Counted from the stretch's first letter, positions 35,504 through 44,754 are shown. The stretch is 64,000 nt of DNA from JAGOEY01 sp017997515 (GCA_026314275.1 CP111109.1:3286001-3350000), one strand, 5' to 3'. Numbers and translations: made by a program. The notes: a model not told the origin generated them from the sequence alone.

Positions 35504-35539
35504 CCGCGGCGACTGTTGCGAATAGACGCTATTGACGCC

Positions 35540-36151
35540 ATGGACGCTATGGAAGACAAGCACCTTCGCGAAGAAACCCTCTCCAGCCAGCCGCTGCTGA
35601 GCAGCCATTTTCTGCAGGTGCTGGGCGACACGGTGCGTTTGCCCGACGGCCGCACTGCCACACGCGACTACATCGTCCACCCCGGTGCCGTGATGGTGAT
35701 CCCGCTGCTGCACACCACCGATGGTTGGCGTGTGGTGCTGGAGCGGCAGTTCCGGTACCCGGTGCACAGGGTGATGGTTGAATTTCCGGCAGGCAAACTC
35801 GACGCGGGTGAAGCCACCCTGGCCTGCGGCCAGCGTGAGCTGCTCGAAGAAACCGGCTACACCGCCACCGAATGGGCGCACGCCGGGGTCATCCATCCCT
35901 GTATTTCCTACTCCACCGAATTTATCGACGTGTGGTTTGCGCGTGGACTGGTGCTGGGGGAGCGGCAACTCGACAATGGTGAATTCCTTGACGTGTTCAC
36001 TGCCACACCCACCGAGCTGCTGCAGTGGTGCTGCGATGGCCGCGTGACGGATGCCAAGACCCTGTCGGGTGCCCTGTGGCTGCAGAACATGCTGTCGGGT
36101 GACTGGCCCGTGGAGTGGCAGACTGTCCCGCTGCCAGGGGCCCGTGTATGA
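35540..36151 (+). CDS. NUDIX hydrolase, ADP-ribose pyrophosphatase type
   Basis: A 203-residue protein with a complete NUDIX box, G-x5-E-x7-REUxEExG, visible as GKLDAGEATLACGQRELLEE followed by TGY (about 95-117). The preceding VLERQFRYPV and VEFPAGK are typical of the ADP-ribose pyrophosphatase (NudF-like) branch, which cleaves ADP-ribose and related sugar nucleotides with Mg2+. Starts at TTG 35516 or ATG 35549 are also possible; no strong ribosome site decides. It overlaps the DUF1178 gene by 4 bp. Confidence 0.87.
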   Translation: MDAMEDKHLREETLSSQPLLSSHFLQVLGDTVRLPDGRTATRDYIVHPGAVMVIPLLHTTDGWRVVLERQFRYPVHRVMVEFPAGKLDAGEATLACGQRELLEETGYTATEWAHAGVIHPCISYSTEFIDVWFARGLVLGERQLDNGEFLDVFTATPTELLQWCCDGRVTDAKTLSGALWLQNMLSGDWPVEWQTVPLPGARV

Positions 36152-36633
36152 AAGTTCTGAGTCTGCAATGCGCCCACCAGCATGGTTTTGAAGGCTGGTT
36201 CGGGTCGGAAGACGACTACCAGAGCCAGCTGGCACGGGCGCTGGTGGAGTGCCCTGTGTGTGGTGACACAGGTATCACCAAACTGCCCAGCGCACCCCGT
36301 CTGAACCTGGGTGCCAGTGCACCCGCTGCACAGCGCGAAGTCGCCCCATCCGAGTCCCCAGCCCTGGCTGCCGGGGCCCCGGTGCTGTCCGGTGATGCCG
36401 GCCTGCACAAGGCGCAGGCCGCGCTCTGGAAAATGGCCCGCCACATCCTTGCCAACACCGAAGACGTGGGCACGCGGTTTGCCGAAGAGTCCCGAAAGAT
36501 GCACTACGGCGAAGCCACGGAACGCAATATCCGGGGCCAGGCTTCACGCGAGGAAACCGAAGCCTTGCTGGAGGAGGGTATCCCCGTCATGCCGCTGCCT
36601 TTGCCCGCAGCGCTGAAAGAAACCCTGCAGTAG
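36148..36633 (+). CDS. DUF1178 family protein
   Basis: A 161-residue protein with the family start MKVLSLQCAHQHGFEGWFGS, a zinc-ribbon-like pair of Cys (VECPVCGD, ~36-39; with the earlier C at 8), and the C-terminal conserved part GTRFAEESRKMHYGEA, RGQASREETEALLEEGI. The middle (~50-85) is Ala/Pro-rich and variable. Its function is unknown. It is the last gene of the nuo-linked run and ends next to an R2 repeat. Confidence 0.87.
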   Translation: MKVLSLQCAHQHGFEGWFGSEDDYQSQLARALVECPVCGDTGITKLPSAPRLNLGASAPAAQREVAPSESPALAAGAPVLSGDAGLHKAQAALWKMARHILANTEDVGTRFAEESRKMHYGEATERNIRGQASREETEALLEEGIPVMPLPLPAALKETLQ

Positions 36634-36637
36634 GTAA

Positions 36638-36722
36638 CTCACCCCCAGGCTTCGCTCCGCTCTCGCCAACCCCCTTGCAGGGGGCGACACCAGCGGCCCG
36701 GCAAAGCCAGTTCCGCGGTGTC
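36638..36722 (+). repeat. Dispersed repeat R2, copy 1
   Basis: An ~85-bp element with CTCACCCCCAGGCTTCGC, CGCCAACCCCCTTGCAGGGG and ACACCAGCGGCCCGGCA, GTTCCGCGGTGT. It aligns along its whole length with 45775-45867. The core CCCCCTTGCAGGGGG is a perfect hairpin (6 pairs with a short loop). It lies between the convergent DUF1178 and YcaQ-like genes, where it could serve as a two-way terminator. The remaining ~75 bp to the next gene show nothing I recognise. Confidence 0.75.
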
Positions 36723-36800
36723 TGCTTGAAGGACAAGCGCACGCCTCTTACTGCGGGATGCAATGGGGTGGGTAATGACCAGGCGCTTTGCTACAGGGGT

Positions 36801-37892
36801 TCAGTGCGCCGCCAGAAAATACGCCATACGCTGCAGTTCGTCGTCCAGCGCTGCGCGAAAGTCCGCACCCTGTGGTGCCTTGTCGGCGTAGCCGAAGTTC
36901 ACCACCATGTGCCCCTGGGGTGCCGTGACATTGGCCCATCCGATTACGCGGTCATGCCACAACAGAGGTAGCGCGTAGTAGCCGAGCTTGCGTTGCGGGG
37001 CTGGCGTGTAGGCCTCGAATTTATAGGTCCAGTCCCACAGCAGCGTGAAACGTCGGCGGTCCCACACCACCGGGTCAAAGGGGGCGAGCAGGCGCACAGC
37101 GCCATCGGGTGTGTGGCGGCGCGAGGCCGGGTTTTCGTCGGCGGGCCAGTACCAGGTGGTGCCGTTGATCTGGCAACTGGCGAGTTCTTGTTTGGCGAGG
37201 CGCAGGGCGGTTTGGATCTGGGGTGCCAGATGCGGCGCGCCGTAACCCAGCAGCCGCACCAGATAGGTCAGGCTGGCAGCAGGCAGCGGTGCGTATTTGT
37301 GTACCACCAGCGCAACCAGTGCGGCGGCGCGTTGTGCGCGGCTGGCAGGGCTGTCGTCAGTGGGCGGATGTGCCACGGCTTCGTACACCCGGGTGCCGCT
37401 GTCACGCCGCACTACACGCAGCATGCCGCGGTAGTGCATGCCGTCCAGCAGGTGGGTGGTCGCGCTGCTGGAGCCGCCCCAGTAGTTGGTGACGTTGCCT
37501 TGGGCGAAATGCTGCTCTATCTGGCGCGGGTGCACCGGGCCGTGCGCTTGCACATAGGCCAGCACGTCCGCCGCTTTGTGCTGGGTGTCGGCGTCCCACA
37601 CCCGTTTGGCTTGCCGTGGGTGCATCAGCGCCACATGCTCACGTGGCAGGAAGCCGTAGTTGACGAGGCAGTCTTCCTCGATGGCCAGGCGCTGGTAGCG
37701 TTTTTCGAGGTCACCGGCACGGTAGTCCTTCACCCGGTGGCGCAGGGTCAGGTCCTGTGCACGTGCGGGGGCGCGGATCGGGTCGGCCTGCACAAAGCCC
37801 AGTTTGCGGATCGCAGCGGGCAGTGTCGTGGGTTTGAAGAGGGTGCGCGCCACGGCGTAGCGGCGCAGGTCATCCAGGGTGATGTCAGCCAT
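36801..37892 (-). CDS. YcaQ/AlkX-like DNA glycosylase (winged-helix, HTH_42 family)
   Basis: A 363-residue protein of the HTH_42 (formerly DUF1006) family built from tandem winged helices. Near the N-terminus LGFVQADPI gives the Q-x-D motif at Q35/D37, which is the catalytic motif of the YcaQ (AlkX) branch; AlkZ enzymes have Q-x-Q. In the family these glycosylases remove bulky alkylated bases and unhook interstrand crosslinks. The C-terminal part has LLAPFDPVVWDRRRF and FGYADKAPQ. ATG 37892 (MADITLDD) is chosen because the longer frame overlaps the ABC gene. It is downstream of the ABC transporter by 16 bp. Confidence 0.8.
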   Translation of the reverse strand: MADITLDDLRRYAVARTLFKPTTLPAAIRKLGFVQADPIRAPARAQDLTLRHRVKDYRAGDLEKRYQRLAIEEDCLVNYGFLPREHVALMHPRQAKRVWDADTQHKAADVLAYVQAHGPVHPRQIEQHFAQGNVTNYWGGSSSATTHLLDGMHYRGMLRVVRRDSGTRVYEAVAHPPTDDSPASRAQRAAALVALVVHKYAPLPAASLTYLVRLLGYGAPHLAPQIQTALRLAKQELASCQINGTTWYWPADENPASRRHTPDGAVRLLAPFDPVVWDRRRFTLLWDWTYKFEAYTPAPQRKLGYYALPLLWHDRVIGWANVTAPQGHMVVNFGYADKAPQGADFRAALDDELQRMAYFLAAH

Positions 37893-37908
37893 GCCGGCAA
37901 AAGTGGCG

Positions 37909-39750
37909 CTACGCGGTGAACTGCAAAGCCGCCAGCCGCGCGTAGGCACCACCCGCTGCCACCAGCGCATCGTGGGTGCCTTGCTCCACGATACGGCCAT
38001 GGTCCAGCACCACGATGCGGTCGGATTTTTGCACCGTCGCCAGCCGGTGGGCAATCACCAGCGTTGTGCGTTGCCCTGTGTGTTTCTGCATGGCGGAGTC
38101 GAGCGCGGCCTGCACCATACGTTCACTCTCGGCATCGAGTGCGCTGGTGGCTTCGTCCAGCAACAGCAGCGGCGGGTTTTTCAGGATGGCGCGTGCAATC
38201 GCAATACGCTGGCGCTGGCCGCCCGACAGGCGTACACCACGCTCACCCAGAAAGGTGCCGTACCCCTCGGGCAGGGCCAGCAGGAAGTCGTGTGCAAATG
38301 CGGCTTGGGCGGCGGCGTGGACTTCGGTATCGCTGGCATCGGGTTTGCCGTAGCGGATGTTTTCCAGCGCGGTGGTCGAGAAAATCACCGCGTCCTGCGG
38401 CACCACACCGATGCGGCTGCGCAGGCTGTCCAGCGCCAGGTCGCGGATGTCCACACCATTCAGCGTGATGCGCCCACCCGGCGTGTCGCTCGTGGCGGCG
38501 TCCGGGTCGTAAAAGCGCTGCAGCAACTGGAACACCGTACTTTTGCCCGCGCCGCTGGATCCCACCAGTGCCACTGTTTCGCCAGCCGCCACCTGCAGGT
38601 CAAAGCGGTGTAAGGCTTCCTGGCCGGGGCGGGACGGGTAGTGGAAGGTGATATTTTCAAAATTGATAGCTAGTCCCGCAGATTTAGCGGGCGCTGGAAG
38701 CGGATTTGAGGATGATTTAATCGGTGAATCACTCTCCAGCAGCTCCACCAGCCGTTCGGTGGCGCCCGCAGCCCGCAGCAGGTCGCCATACACCTCACCC
38801 AGCACCGCCACTGCACCGGCCAGGATGATCACGTACACCACCGTTTGCCCCAGGTGCCCCGCGGTGATGGTGCCCGCAATAACGGCCTGTGTGCCTTGGT
38901 ACAGGCCCCACAGCAGCGCCGCGCTGGTGGCAATGATGATGAAGGCCACCAGCACCGAGCGGGCGCGGGTGCGTTGTACTGCGGTCTTGAAAGTGCTCTC
39001 AGTGGCCGCGTCGAAGCGGGCCGCTTCGCGCGGTTCGGCGGTGTAACTCTGCACCAGCGGCACGGCGTTTAACACCTCCGCAGCAATCGCGCTGGAGTCG
39101 GCCAGCCGATCCTGGCTGGCCCGCGACAACTTGCGCACCCGCCGGCCAAACCACAGGCTGGGCACAACCACCAGCACCAGGATGAGCAGCACCTGTGCCA
39201 TCACATACGGGTTGGTCCACACCAGCATGGCCAGGGCACCCACCCCCATCACCGCGTTGCGCAAACCCATCGACAGCGACGAGCCCACCACGGTTTGCAC
39301 CAGGGTGGTGTCGGCGGTCAGGCGCGACAACACTTCGCCGGTCTGGGTGGTTTCAAAAAACTGCGGGCTCTGGCGCAACACGTGGGCATACACCGCATTG
39401 CGCAGGTCGGCGCTGACCCGTTCACCGAGCCAGCTCACCATGTAGAAGCGCCCGGCAGAAAACACCCCCAGCGCCACCGACACCGCAAACAGGGCCAGGA
39501 AGTGCCCCTGCAGCGCAGGCAAAGCGGCACCCGCACTGGCCGGTGACAAACCGCCATCCACCAGGCTGCGCAGCGCCACGGGAAACACCAGTGTGGCGGC
39601 TGCCGACAGCACCAGAAAAACCAGCGCCAGGGAGATGCGCCCCCGGTACGGCCGCAAGAAAGGCATCAGCCCGGACAGCGAGCGGGGCGGGGCGGTTGCG
39701 GGTTTGGAACGCGATGGGATGGACGATCGTGTGGAAGAGGGGGAGGCCAT
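37909..39750 (-). CDS. MsbA-like ABC half-transporter (permease fused to ATPase)
   Basis: A 613-residue protein. Residues ~30-330 form a six-helix type IV exporter domain, and from ~365 there is an ATPase domain with Walker A GSSGAGKSTV, signature LSGGQRQRIAIARAIL, Walker B LLLLDEATSALD and H-loop VIAHRLATV. It resembles lipid/multidrug exporters that act as homodimers. The linker between the two domains (residues ~345-365, SSSNPLPAPAKSAG) is coded by DNA resembling repeat R1. It is divergent from a MarR efflux operon with a shared 66-bp control region; its substrate is unknown. Confidence 0.87.
   Translation of the reverse strand: MASPSSTRSSIPSRSKPATAPPRSLSGLMPFLRPYRGRISLALVFLVLSAAATLVFPVALRSLVDGGLSPASAGAALPALQGHFLALFAVSVALGVFSAGRFYMVSWLGERVSADLRNAVYAHVLRQSPQFFETTQTGEVLSRLTADTTLVQTVVGSSLSMGLRNAVMGVGALAMLVWTNPYVMAQVLLILVLVVVPSLWFGRRVRKLSRASQDRLADSSAIAAEVLNAVPLVQSYTAEPREAARFDAATESTFKTAVQRTRARSVLVAFIIIATSAALLWGLYQGTQAVIAGTITAGHLGQTVVYVIILAGAVAVLGEVYGDLLRAAGATERLVELLESDSPIKSSSNPLPAPAKSAGLAINFENITFHYPSRPGQEALHRFDLQVAAGETVALVGSSGAGKSTVFQLLQRFYDPDAATSDTPGGRITLNGVDIRDLALDSLRSRIGVVPQDAVIFSTTALENIRYGKPDASDTEVHAAAQAAFAHDFLLALPEGYGTFLGERGVRLSGGQRQRIAIARAILKNPPLLLLDEATSALDAESERMVQAALDSAMQKHTGQRTTLVIAHRLATVQKSDRIVVLDHGRIVEQGTHDALVAAGGAYARLAALQFTA
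38657..38703. repeat. R1-like repeat embedded in the ABC transporter gene
   Basis: TTTTCAAAATTGATAGCTAG followed by TCCCGC-AGATTTA-GCGGG and CGCTGGAAGC resembles the GCTAT/ATAGC... GCGCTGGAGG layout of R1 and contains its own hairpin (CCCGC/GCGGG). It is in frame on the minus strand and codes for the linker between the membrane and ATPase domains. Confidence 0.45.
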
Positions 39751-39794
39751 GGGTCAGTGTAGCAACAATAAGCCTGAACAAAAAAGTCCTAGGC

Positions 39795-39816
39795 ATTAAT
39801 TGCCTAGGCAATTAAT
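39795..39816. promoter_or_regulatory. Perfect palindromic operator for the MarR regulator
   Basis: A 22-bp perfect palindrome, ATTAATTGCCT / AGGCAATTAAT, ends at the base before the marR ATG. The core TTGCCTAGGCAA is a known type of MarR-family site. A second CCTAGGCA at 39788-39795 overlaps its left edge, giving two spaced half-site sets. It lies in the 66-bp gap between the divergent marR and ABC genes, so it can regulate both and the efflux operon after marR. Confidence 0.85.
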
Positions 39817-40347
39817 ATGGCGACCATGGCTACTTTTTCCCCTGACCCCTCCGATCCTGCTGCATCCGGTGCGGCAGTGACGTACTACACGGTAGACAAC
39901 TTCCGCCCCGAAAACAGCATGGGGTACCTCATGCGCCGCATCATGGGGGTGATTGCGCAGGAAGTGGAGCGTGAGATGGAGCCCTTTGGCCTCACCGACG
40001 CGCAGTGGAAGCCCTTGCTGCGCCTGTACCTGCGCCAAGCCAACACCGTGGCCGAACTGGCCCGCTGCTGCGAGATGGACGCGGGCTCGATGACCCGGCT
40101 GCTCGACCGGGTGGAGGCCAAAGGCCTGCTGCGCCGCGTGCGCTCCAGCGAAGACCGGCGTGTGGTCAACATCGAGTTGACGCCCGACGGGCTGGCTGCC
40201 GCAGCACAAATCCCGGTGATCTTGTCACGCGTGCAAAACAACGCACTGCGTGGTTTCTCTGAAACCGAGTGGCGCAGCCTGCAGGATTTTCTGCAGCGCA
40301 TCTTTACCAATGTCCAGACCGCCCCGCAGGGGGAGGGCACACCATGA
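39817..40347 (+). CDS. MarR-family transcriptional regulator
   Basis: A 176-residue winged-helix regulator. The MarR core is LMRRIMGVIAQEVEREMEPFGLTDAQW, a helix-turn-helix at TVAELARCCEMDAGSMTRLLDRVEAKGLL (each partly shown) and the wing RSSEDRRVVNIELTPDG. It likely represses its own operon by binding the palindrome next to its start and lets go when it binds a drug or phenolic ligand. There is no ribosome site before either ATG (39817, 39826), so the message may be leaderless. The stop overlaps the next ATG. Confidence 0.9.
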   Translation: MATMATFSPDPSDPAASGAAVTYYTVDNFRPENSMGYLMRRIMGVIAQEVEREMEPFGLTDAQWKPLLRLYLRQANTVAELARCCEMDAGSMTRLLDRVEAKGLLRRVRSSEDRRVVNIELTPDGLAAAAQIPVILSRVQNNALRGFSETEWRSLQDFLQRIFTNVQTAPQGEGTP

Positions 40348-41834
40348 ACACCTCCGTCTCTTTCCCCGCCACCAGCCGCCGTTCCGTGGCCCGCCATCCC
40401 GTGTGGACCGTGTCCGTACTGGTGGCCGCCGCTGTGCTGGCAGGTTGTGCCGACATGTCCGGCATCACGCCACAGGCCAGACTGCGCGACCCGGCCAGTG
40501 TGGGCCTGGTGGCGACGGCGCCGTCCGCTGTTGCAGCGCCAGCGGTGTCCACCGAATGGTGGCATGCCATGGGCGACGCCCAGCTTGACGCGCTGGTGGC
40601 CCAGGCGCTGCAGAACAACCCCAGCCTGAAAGTGGCACAAGCCCGCCTCGCCCGCGCCCAGGCGGTGACCGAGGTGGCCGATGCTGCCTTGTTGCCCCAA
40701 ATCAACGGCGCGGTGGACCTGACCCGCCAACGCTACACCGAAACCGGTGCCGTGCCTGCGCCGCTGGCAGGCTCCATCCGCAGCACCGGCACCCTGCAGC
40801 TCAACGCCAGCTGGGAGCTGGATTTCTTCGGAAAATACCGCGCTGCGCTTGACGCTGCTTTAGGCACGGTGAACGCCGCCGAGGCAGACGCCCAGGCCGC
40901 CCGTGTGCTGCTGGCCAGCAACGTGGCCCGCAGCTACATCCAGCTGGCCCGCACCGAGGCCCAGCTGGTGGTGGCGCGGCGCACGCTGGCGCAGCGCGAA
41001 GAAACTGTGGGCCTGGTGCGTGACCGCGTGAGCGCGGGGCTCGACACCCAGCTGGAGCAGCACCAGAGTGAAGGCGGGTTGCCCGAAGCCCGCCAGCAGA
41101 TCGAAGCGCTGCAGGAGCAGTCGCAACTCACGCGGAATGCGCTGGGGGCACTGGTTGGTGATCCAAAAGTGGCCCTGGCGCTCTCTGCGCCTGCGTTAGC
41201 TGCTATCAAAAACATGGATTTACCGTCGGCCATTCCGGCCGATCTGCTGGGCCGCCGGGCCGACATTGCCGCCGCACGCTGGCGTGTCGAAGCGGCAGGC
41301 AAAGACGTGGTCAACGCCAAAACGCAGTTTTATCCCAACATCAACCTGGTGGCGTTTGCCGGACTGTCCAGCATCGGGCTGAACCGGTTGATCGGCTCCG
41401 ACAGCCTGCAGTGGGGTGTGGGCCCCGCGCTGCGCCTGCCGATTTTTGAAGGCGGCCGCCTGCGCGCCAACCTGCGTGGCAAAACGGCAGACCTCGACGC
41501 TGCCGTGGAGAGTTACAACGCCAGCGTGCTCGACGCCGTGCACGACGTGGCCGACCAGGTCGCGTCCGCCCGCTCCATCACCCGCCAGCAGACCGAACAA
41601 CAGGCCGCGCAGAAGTCGGCCGAGTCGGCCTACGGCATTGCCGTGCAACGTTACAAGGCCGGGCTGGGCAATTACCTGAACGTGTTGACTGCGGAGACCA
41701 ACGTGCTGGTGCAGCGCCGCCAGGCCGTGGACCTGGCCGCCCGTGCGCTGGATGTGCAGGTGGGCCTGGCCCGCGCCGTGGGTGGTGGGTACACCGCTGC
41801 GGCGCTCCCGGTACAGCAGGTGGCGGGCGAATAA
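40344..41834 (+). CDS. NodT-family outer-membrane efflux lipoprotein
   Basis: A 496-residue TolC-like outer-membrane channel protein of the NodT/OprM group. It has a lipoprotein signal ending VLAGC with the lipidated Cys at 35. Two repeated outer-membrane efflux domains follow (about 85-270 and 290-485), with AQALQNNPSLKVAQARLARA and LGRRADIAAARWRVEAA as typical segments. It provides the outer-membrane exit for the EmrAB-like pump. It starts inside the marR stop (ATGA) with GGGAGGG just upstream. Confidence 0.92.
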   Translation: MNTSVSFPATSRRSVARHPVWTVSVLVAAAVLAGCADMSGITPQARLRDPASVGLVATAPSAVAAPAVSTEWWHAMGDAQLDALVAQALQNNPSLKVAQARLARAQAVTEVADAALLPQINGAVDLTRQRYTETGAVPAPLAGSIRSTGTLQLNASWELDFFGKYRAALDAALGTVNAAEADAQAARVLLASNVARSYIQLARTEAQLVVARRTLAQREETVGLVRDRVSAGLDTQLEQHQSEGGLPEARQQIEALQEQSQLTRNALGALVGDPKVALALSAPALAAIKNMDLPSAIPADLLGRRADIAAARWRVEAAGKDVVNAKTQFYPNINLVAFAGLSSIGLNRLIGSDSLQWGVGPALRLPIFEGGRLRANLRGKTADLDAAVESYNASVLDAVHDVADQVASARSITRQQTEQQAAQKSAESAYGIAVQRYKAGLGNYLNVLTAETNVLVQRRQAVDLAARALDVQVGLARAVGGGYTAAALPVQQVAGE

Positions 41835-41904
41835 GCCACGCCCTCTCATTCCTCCCCTTGTGCAGAACCACAAAAAATATCCAACAGATTTCCAAGGAAT
41901 TTCC

Positions 41905-43155
41905 ATGAACACCACAACTTCATCCGACGCAGCTGTGACCGCTGGCAACCCCCAACGCAAAAAAGCACTCACCACGCTGGCCGTGGTGGTGGCGCTTGCC
42001 GGGCTGGGCTGGGGCATTTACGAATGGCGCGTGGCCAGCCACTTTGAGACCACCGACAACGCCTACGTGCAGGGCAATGTGATCCAGATCACACCCCAGA
42101 TGGGCGGCACCGTCATGGCCATCCTGGCCGACGACACTGACTTTGTGAAGGCAGGGCAGCCGCTCGTCAAGCTCGACCCGGCCGATGCCCGCGTGGCGCT
42201 GGAGCAGGCCCAGGCCAACCTGGCGCAGACCGTGCGCCAGGTGCGCACGCTGTACGCCAACAACGCCTCACTCGGCGCGCAGGTCACGCTGCGCAGCGCC
42301 GACGTGGCCCGCGCACAGACCGACATCGCCCGCGCCACCGACGACCTGAACCGCCGCCAGTCCCTGGTGGGCAATGGTGCCGTGTCAAAGGAAGAACTGA
42401 GCCACGCCCAGACGCAGCTCGCCAACGCCAAGAGTGCACTCGCTGCCGCACAGGCCGGTGTATTGGGTGCCAAAGAGCAGCTCACCAGCAACCAGGCCAT
42501 GACCGAAGGCACCAGCATCGAAGCCCACCCGAGTGTGCAGGCCGCTGCCGCCAAGGTGCGTGAGGCCTACCTCGCCACCCAGCGTGTGGCCTTGCCCGCG
42601 CCGGTGGATGGCTACGTGGCCAAACGCACTGTGCAGCTCGGCCAGCGCGTCGCAGCAGGTACCCCCATGATGTCCATCATTCCGTTGAACCAAGTGTGGG
42701 TGGACGCCAACTTCAAGGAAGTGCAGCTGCGCAACATCCGCCTCGGCCAACCCGCCAAACTCACTGCCGACGTGTACGGCAAGAAGGTGGAATACACCGG
42801 CACCGTGGCCGGACTGGGTGTGGGCACGGGCTCGGCCTTTGCGCTGCTGCCCGCGCAAAACGCCACGGGCAACTGGATCAAGGTGGTGCAGCGGGTGCCC
42901 GTGCGTATTGCCTTGGACTCCAAACAACTGGCCGAGAACCCGCTGCGTGTAGGCCTGTCGATGGACGCTGAAGTGGACATCACCCACCAGGATGGCAAGA
43001 CCCTGGCCGACGCACCACGCGACAACGCACTGACACAGACGCAGGTGTACGCCACCCTCGACGCCGGTGCCGACGCCGAGGTGCGCCGCATCATTGCGGC
43101 CAACGCAGGACACAGCGGTTCCGGCAAGCTGGCCGCAGCGGTGAGCAACCACTGA
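41905..43155 (+). CDS. emrA: EmrA-type membrane fusion (periplasmic adaptor) protein
   Basis: A 416-residue HlyD-family adaptor. One N-terminal membrane segment (~22-42) is followed by a lipoyl-like start TTDNAYVQGNVIQITPQMGGTV, a long coiled-coil hairpin (~100-215, Ala/Gln-rich), the second lipoyl half ALPAPVDGYVAKRTVQLGQRV, and a beta-barrel domain (VWVDANFKEVQLRNIRLGQ). It links the EmrB pump to the NodT channel. It begins 70 bp after the nodT gene, with AAGGAA upstream. Confidence 0.9.
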   Translation: MNTTTSSDAAVTAGNPQRKKALTTLAVVVALAGLGWGIYEWRVASHFETTDNAYVQGNVIQITPQMGGTVMAILADDTDFVKAGQPLVKLDPADARVALEQAQANLAQTVRQVRTLYANNASLGAQVTLRSADVARAQTDIARATDDLNRRQSLVGNGAVSKEELSHAQTQLANAKSALAAAQAGVLGAKEQLTSNQAMTEGTSIEAHPSVQAAAAKVREAYLATQRVALPAPVDGYVAKRTVQLGQRVAAGTPMMSIIPLNQVWVDANFKEVQLRNIRLGQPAKLTADVYGKKVEYTGTVAGLGVGTGSAFALLPAQNATGNWIKVVQRVPVRIALDSKQLAENPLRVGLSMDAEVDITHQDGKTLADAPRDNALTQTQVYATLDAGADAEVRRIIAANAGHSGSGKLAAAVSNH

Positions 43156-43191
43156 GCCGGGGCCCGTTAAGCCGTTTCTCCGCGATCCGCC

Positions 43192-44754
43192 ATGTCCTCC
43201 GCTCCTGCCCATATTGCCCACCCTCCGCTGGAGGGTTCGGCCCGCATGTGGGGCACGATTGCCCTGTCTGCGGCCACCTTCATGAACGTGCTCGACACGT
43301 CGATTGCCAACGTCTCGCTGCCCGCCATCGCGGGTGACCTGGGCGTCAGCCCCAACCAGGGCACCTGGGTCATCACCAGTTTTGCGGTGGCCAATGCGAT
43401 TGCCGTGCCCCTCACCGGCTGGCTGTCGCAGCGCTTTGGCCAGGTGCGTTTGTTTGTGGTGAATGTGCTGCTGTTTGTGCTGGCCTCATGGCTGTGTGGC
43501 CTGGCCCCCAACATGGCCACACTCATCGCGTTCCGTGCGCTGCAGGGTTTTGTGGCCGGGCCCATGATTCCGCTGTCGCAGTCGCTGCTGCTGTCGAGTT
43601 ACCCACGTGCGCTGGCGGGTCTGGCGATGGCGATGTGGTCGATGACCACTTTGGTGGCACCCGTGATGGGGCCGCTGCTGGGCGGCTGGATCACCGACAA
43701 CGTCTCGTGGCCGTGGATTTTCTACATCAACGTGCCTATCGGCCTGGCCGCTGCGGGTGCTGCGTGGATGTTGTACCGCGAGCGTGAGAGCCAGATCCGC
43801 AAACTGCCGATCGACGCTATCGGCCTGGCGCTGCTGGTGGTCTGGGTCGGCGCAATGCAGGTCATGCTCGACCTGGGCAAAGAGCACGACTGGTTCCACT
43901 CCAGCATGGTGGTCACACTCGCCGTGGTGGCGGTGGTGGGCTTCATCGCTTTCCTGATCTGGGAGCTGACCGAAAAACACCCGGTGGTGGACCTCACGCT
44001 CTACCAGCGGCGCAACTTCTGGGCTGGTTCGCTGGCGCTGTCGATTGCCTATGGGGTGTTCTTTGGCAACGTGGTGCTGCTGCCGTTGTGGCTGCAGCAG
44101 TACATGGGCTACACCGCCACACAGGCTGGCATGGTGCTGGCCCCGGTAGGTGTGATGGCGCTGGTGCTGTCGCCCGTGGTGGGCAAAAGTATTGGCAAGG
44201 TGGACCCGCGTTATTTCGCCACCTTTGCGTTCCTGGTGTTTGCGCTGGTGCTGTGGATGCGCTCCCACTTCAACACCCAGGCCGATATCGCAACGATCAT
44301 GATCCCCACCATCATCCAGGGTGTGGCGATGGCGTTCTTTTTTATTCCGCTGGTGACCATCACCTTGTCGGGCCTGCCACCGGAACGTATTCCAGCCGCC
44401 TCGGGTTTGTCGAACTTCACGCGTATCACGGCGGGGGCCGTGGGCACGTCGGTGGCCACCACGCTGTGGGAAAGCCGCGCGGCCATGCACCATGCCCATC
44501 TGGTCGAGTCCATCACCCTGGGCAACCCGATTGCCAGCGGAGCGCTGTCTGGTCTGGCATCCAGTGGCATCAATGCCGAGCAAGCGTTGGCGCAGGTTAA
44601 CCGCATGGTGGACCAGCAGGCCTTCATGCTCGCGGCCAACGATATTTTCTACATGTCAGCAGCGCTGTTTTTGCTGCTGATCCCGCTGATCTGGATGACC
44701 CAGCCGCCCAAGGCCAGCATGGGGAATGCAGACGCGGCTGCAGGTGCCCACTGA
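43192..44754 (+). CDS. emrB: EmrB/QacA-type multidrug efflux permease (MFS, DHA2)
   Basis: A 520-residue major facilitator with 14 predicted membrane segments. The DHA2 signatures are present: LDTSIANVSLPAIAGDLGVS with the membrane Asp near residue 32, WLSQRFGQVR (motif A) and the motif-C-like GPLLGGWITDNVSW. It uses the proton gradient to expel drugs, uncouplers or fatty-acid-like compounds. It is the last gene of marR-nodT-emrA-emrB. Confidence 0.92.
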   Translation: MSSAPAHIAHPPLEGSARMWGTIALSAATFMNVLDTSIANVSLPAIAGDLGVSPNQGTWVITSFAVANAIAVPLTGWLSQRFGQVRLFVVNVLLFVLASWLCGLAPNMATLIAFRALQGFVAGPMIPLSQSLLLSSYPRALAGLAMAMWSMTTLVAPVMGPLLGGWITDNVSWPWIFYINVPIGLAAAGAAWMLYRERESQIRKLPIDAIGLALLVVWVGAMQVMLDLGKEHDWFHSSMVVTLAVVAVVGFIAFLIWELTEKHPVVDLTLYQRRNFWAGSLALSIAYGVFFGNVVLLPLWLQQYMGYTATQAGMVLAPVGVMALVLSPVVGKSIGKVDPRYFATFAFLVFALVLWMRSHFNTQADIATIMIPTIIQGVAMAFFFIPLVTITLSGLPPERIPAASGLSNFTRITAGAVGTSVATTLWESRAAMHHAHLVESITLGNPIASGALSGLASSGINAEQALAQVNRMVDQQAFMLAANDIFYMSAALFLLLIPLIWMTQPPKASMGNADAAAGAH

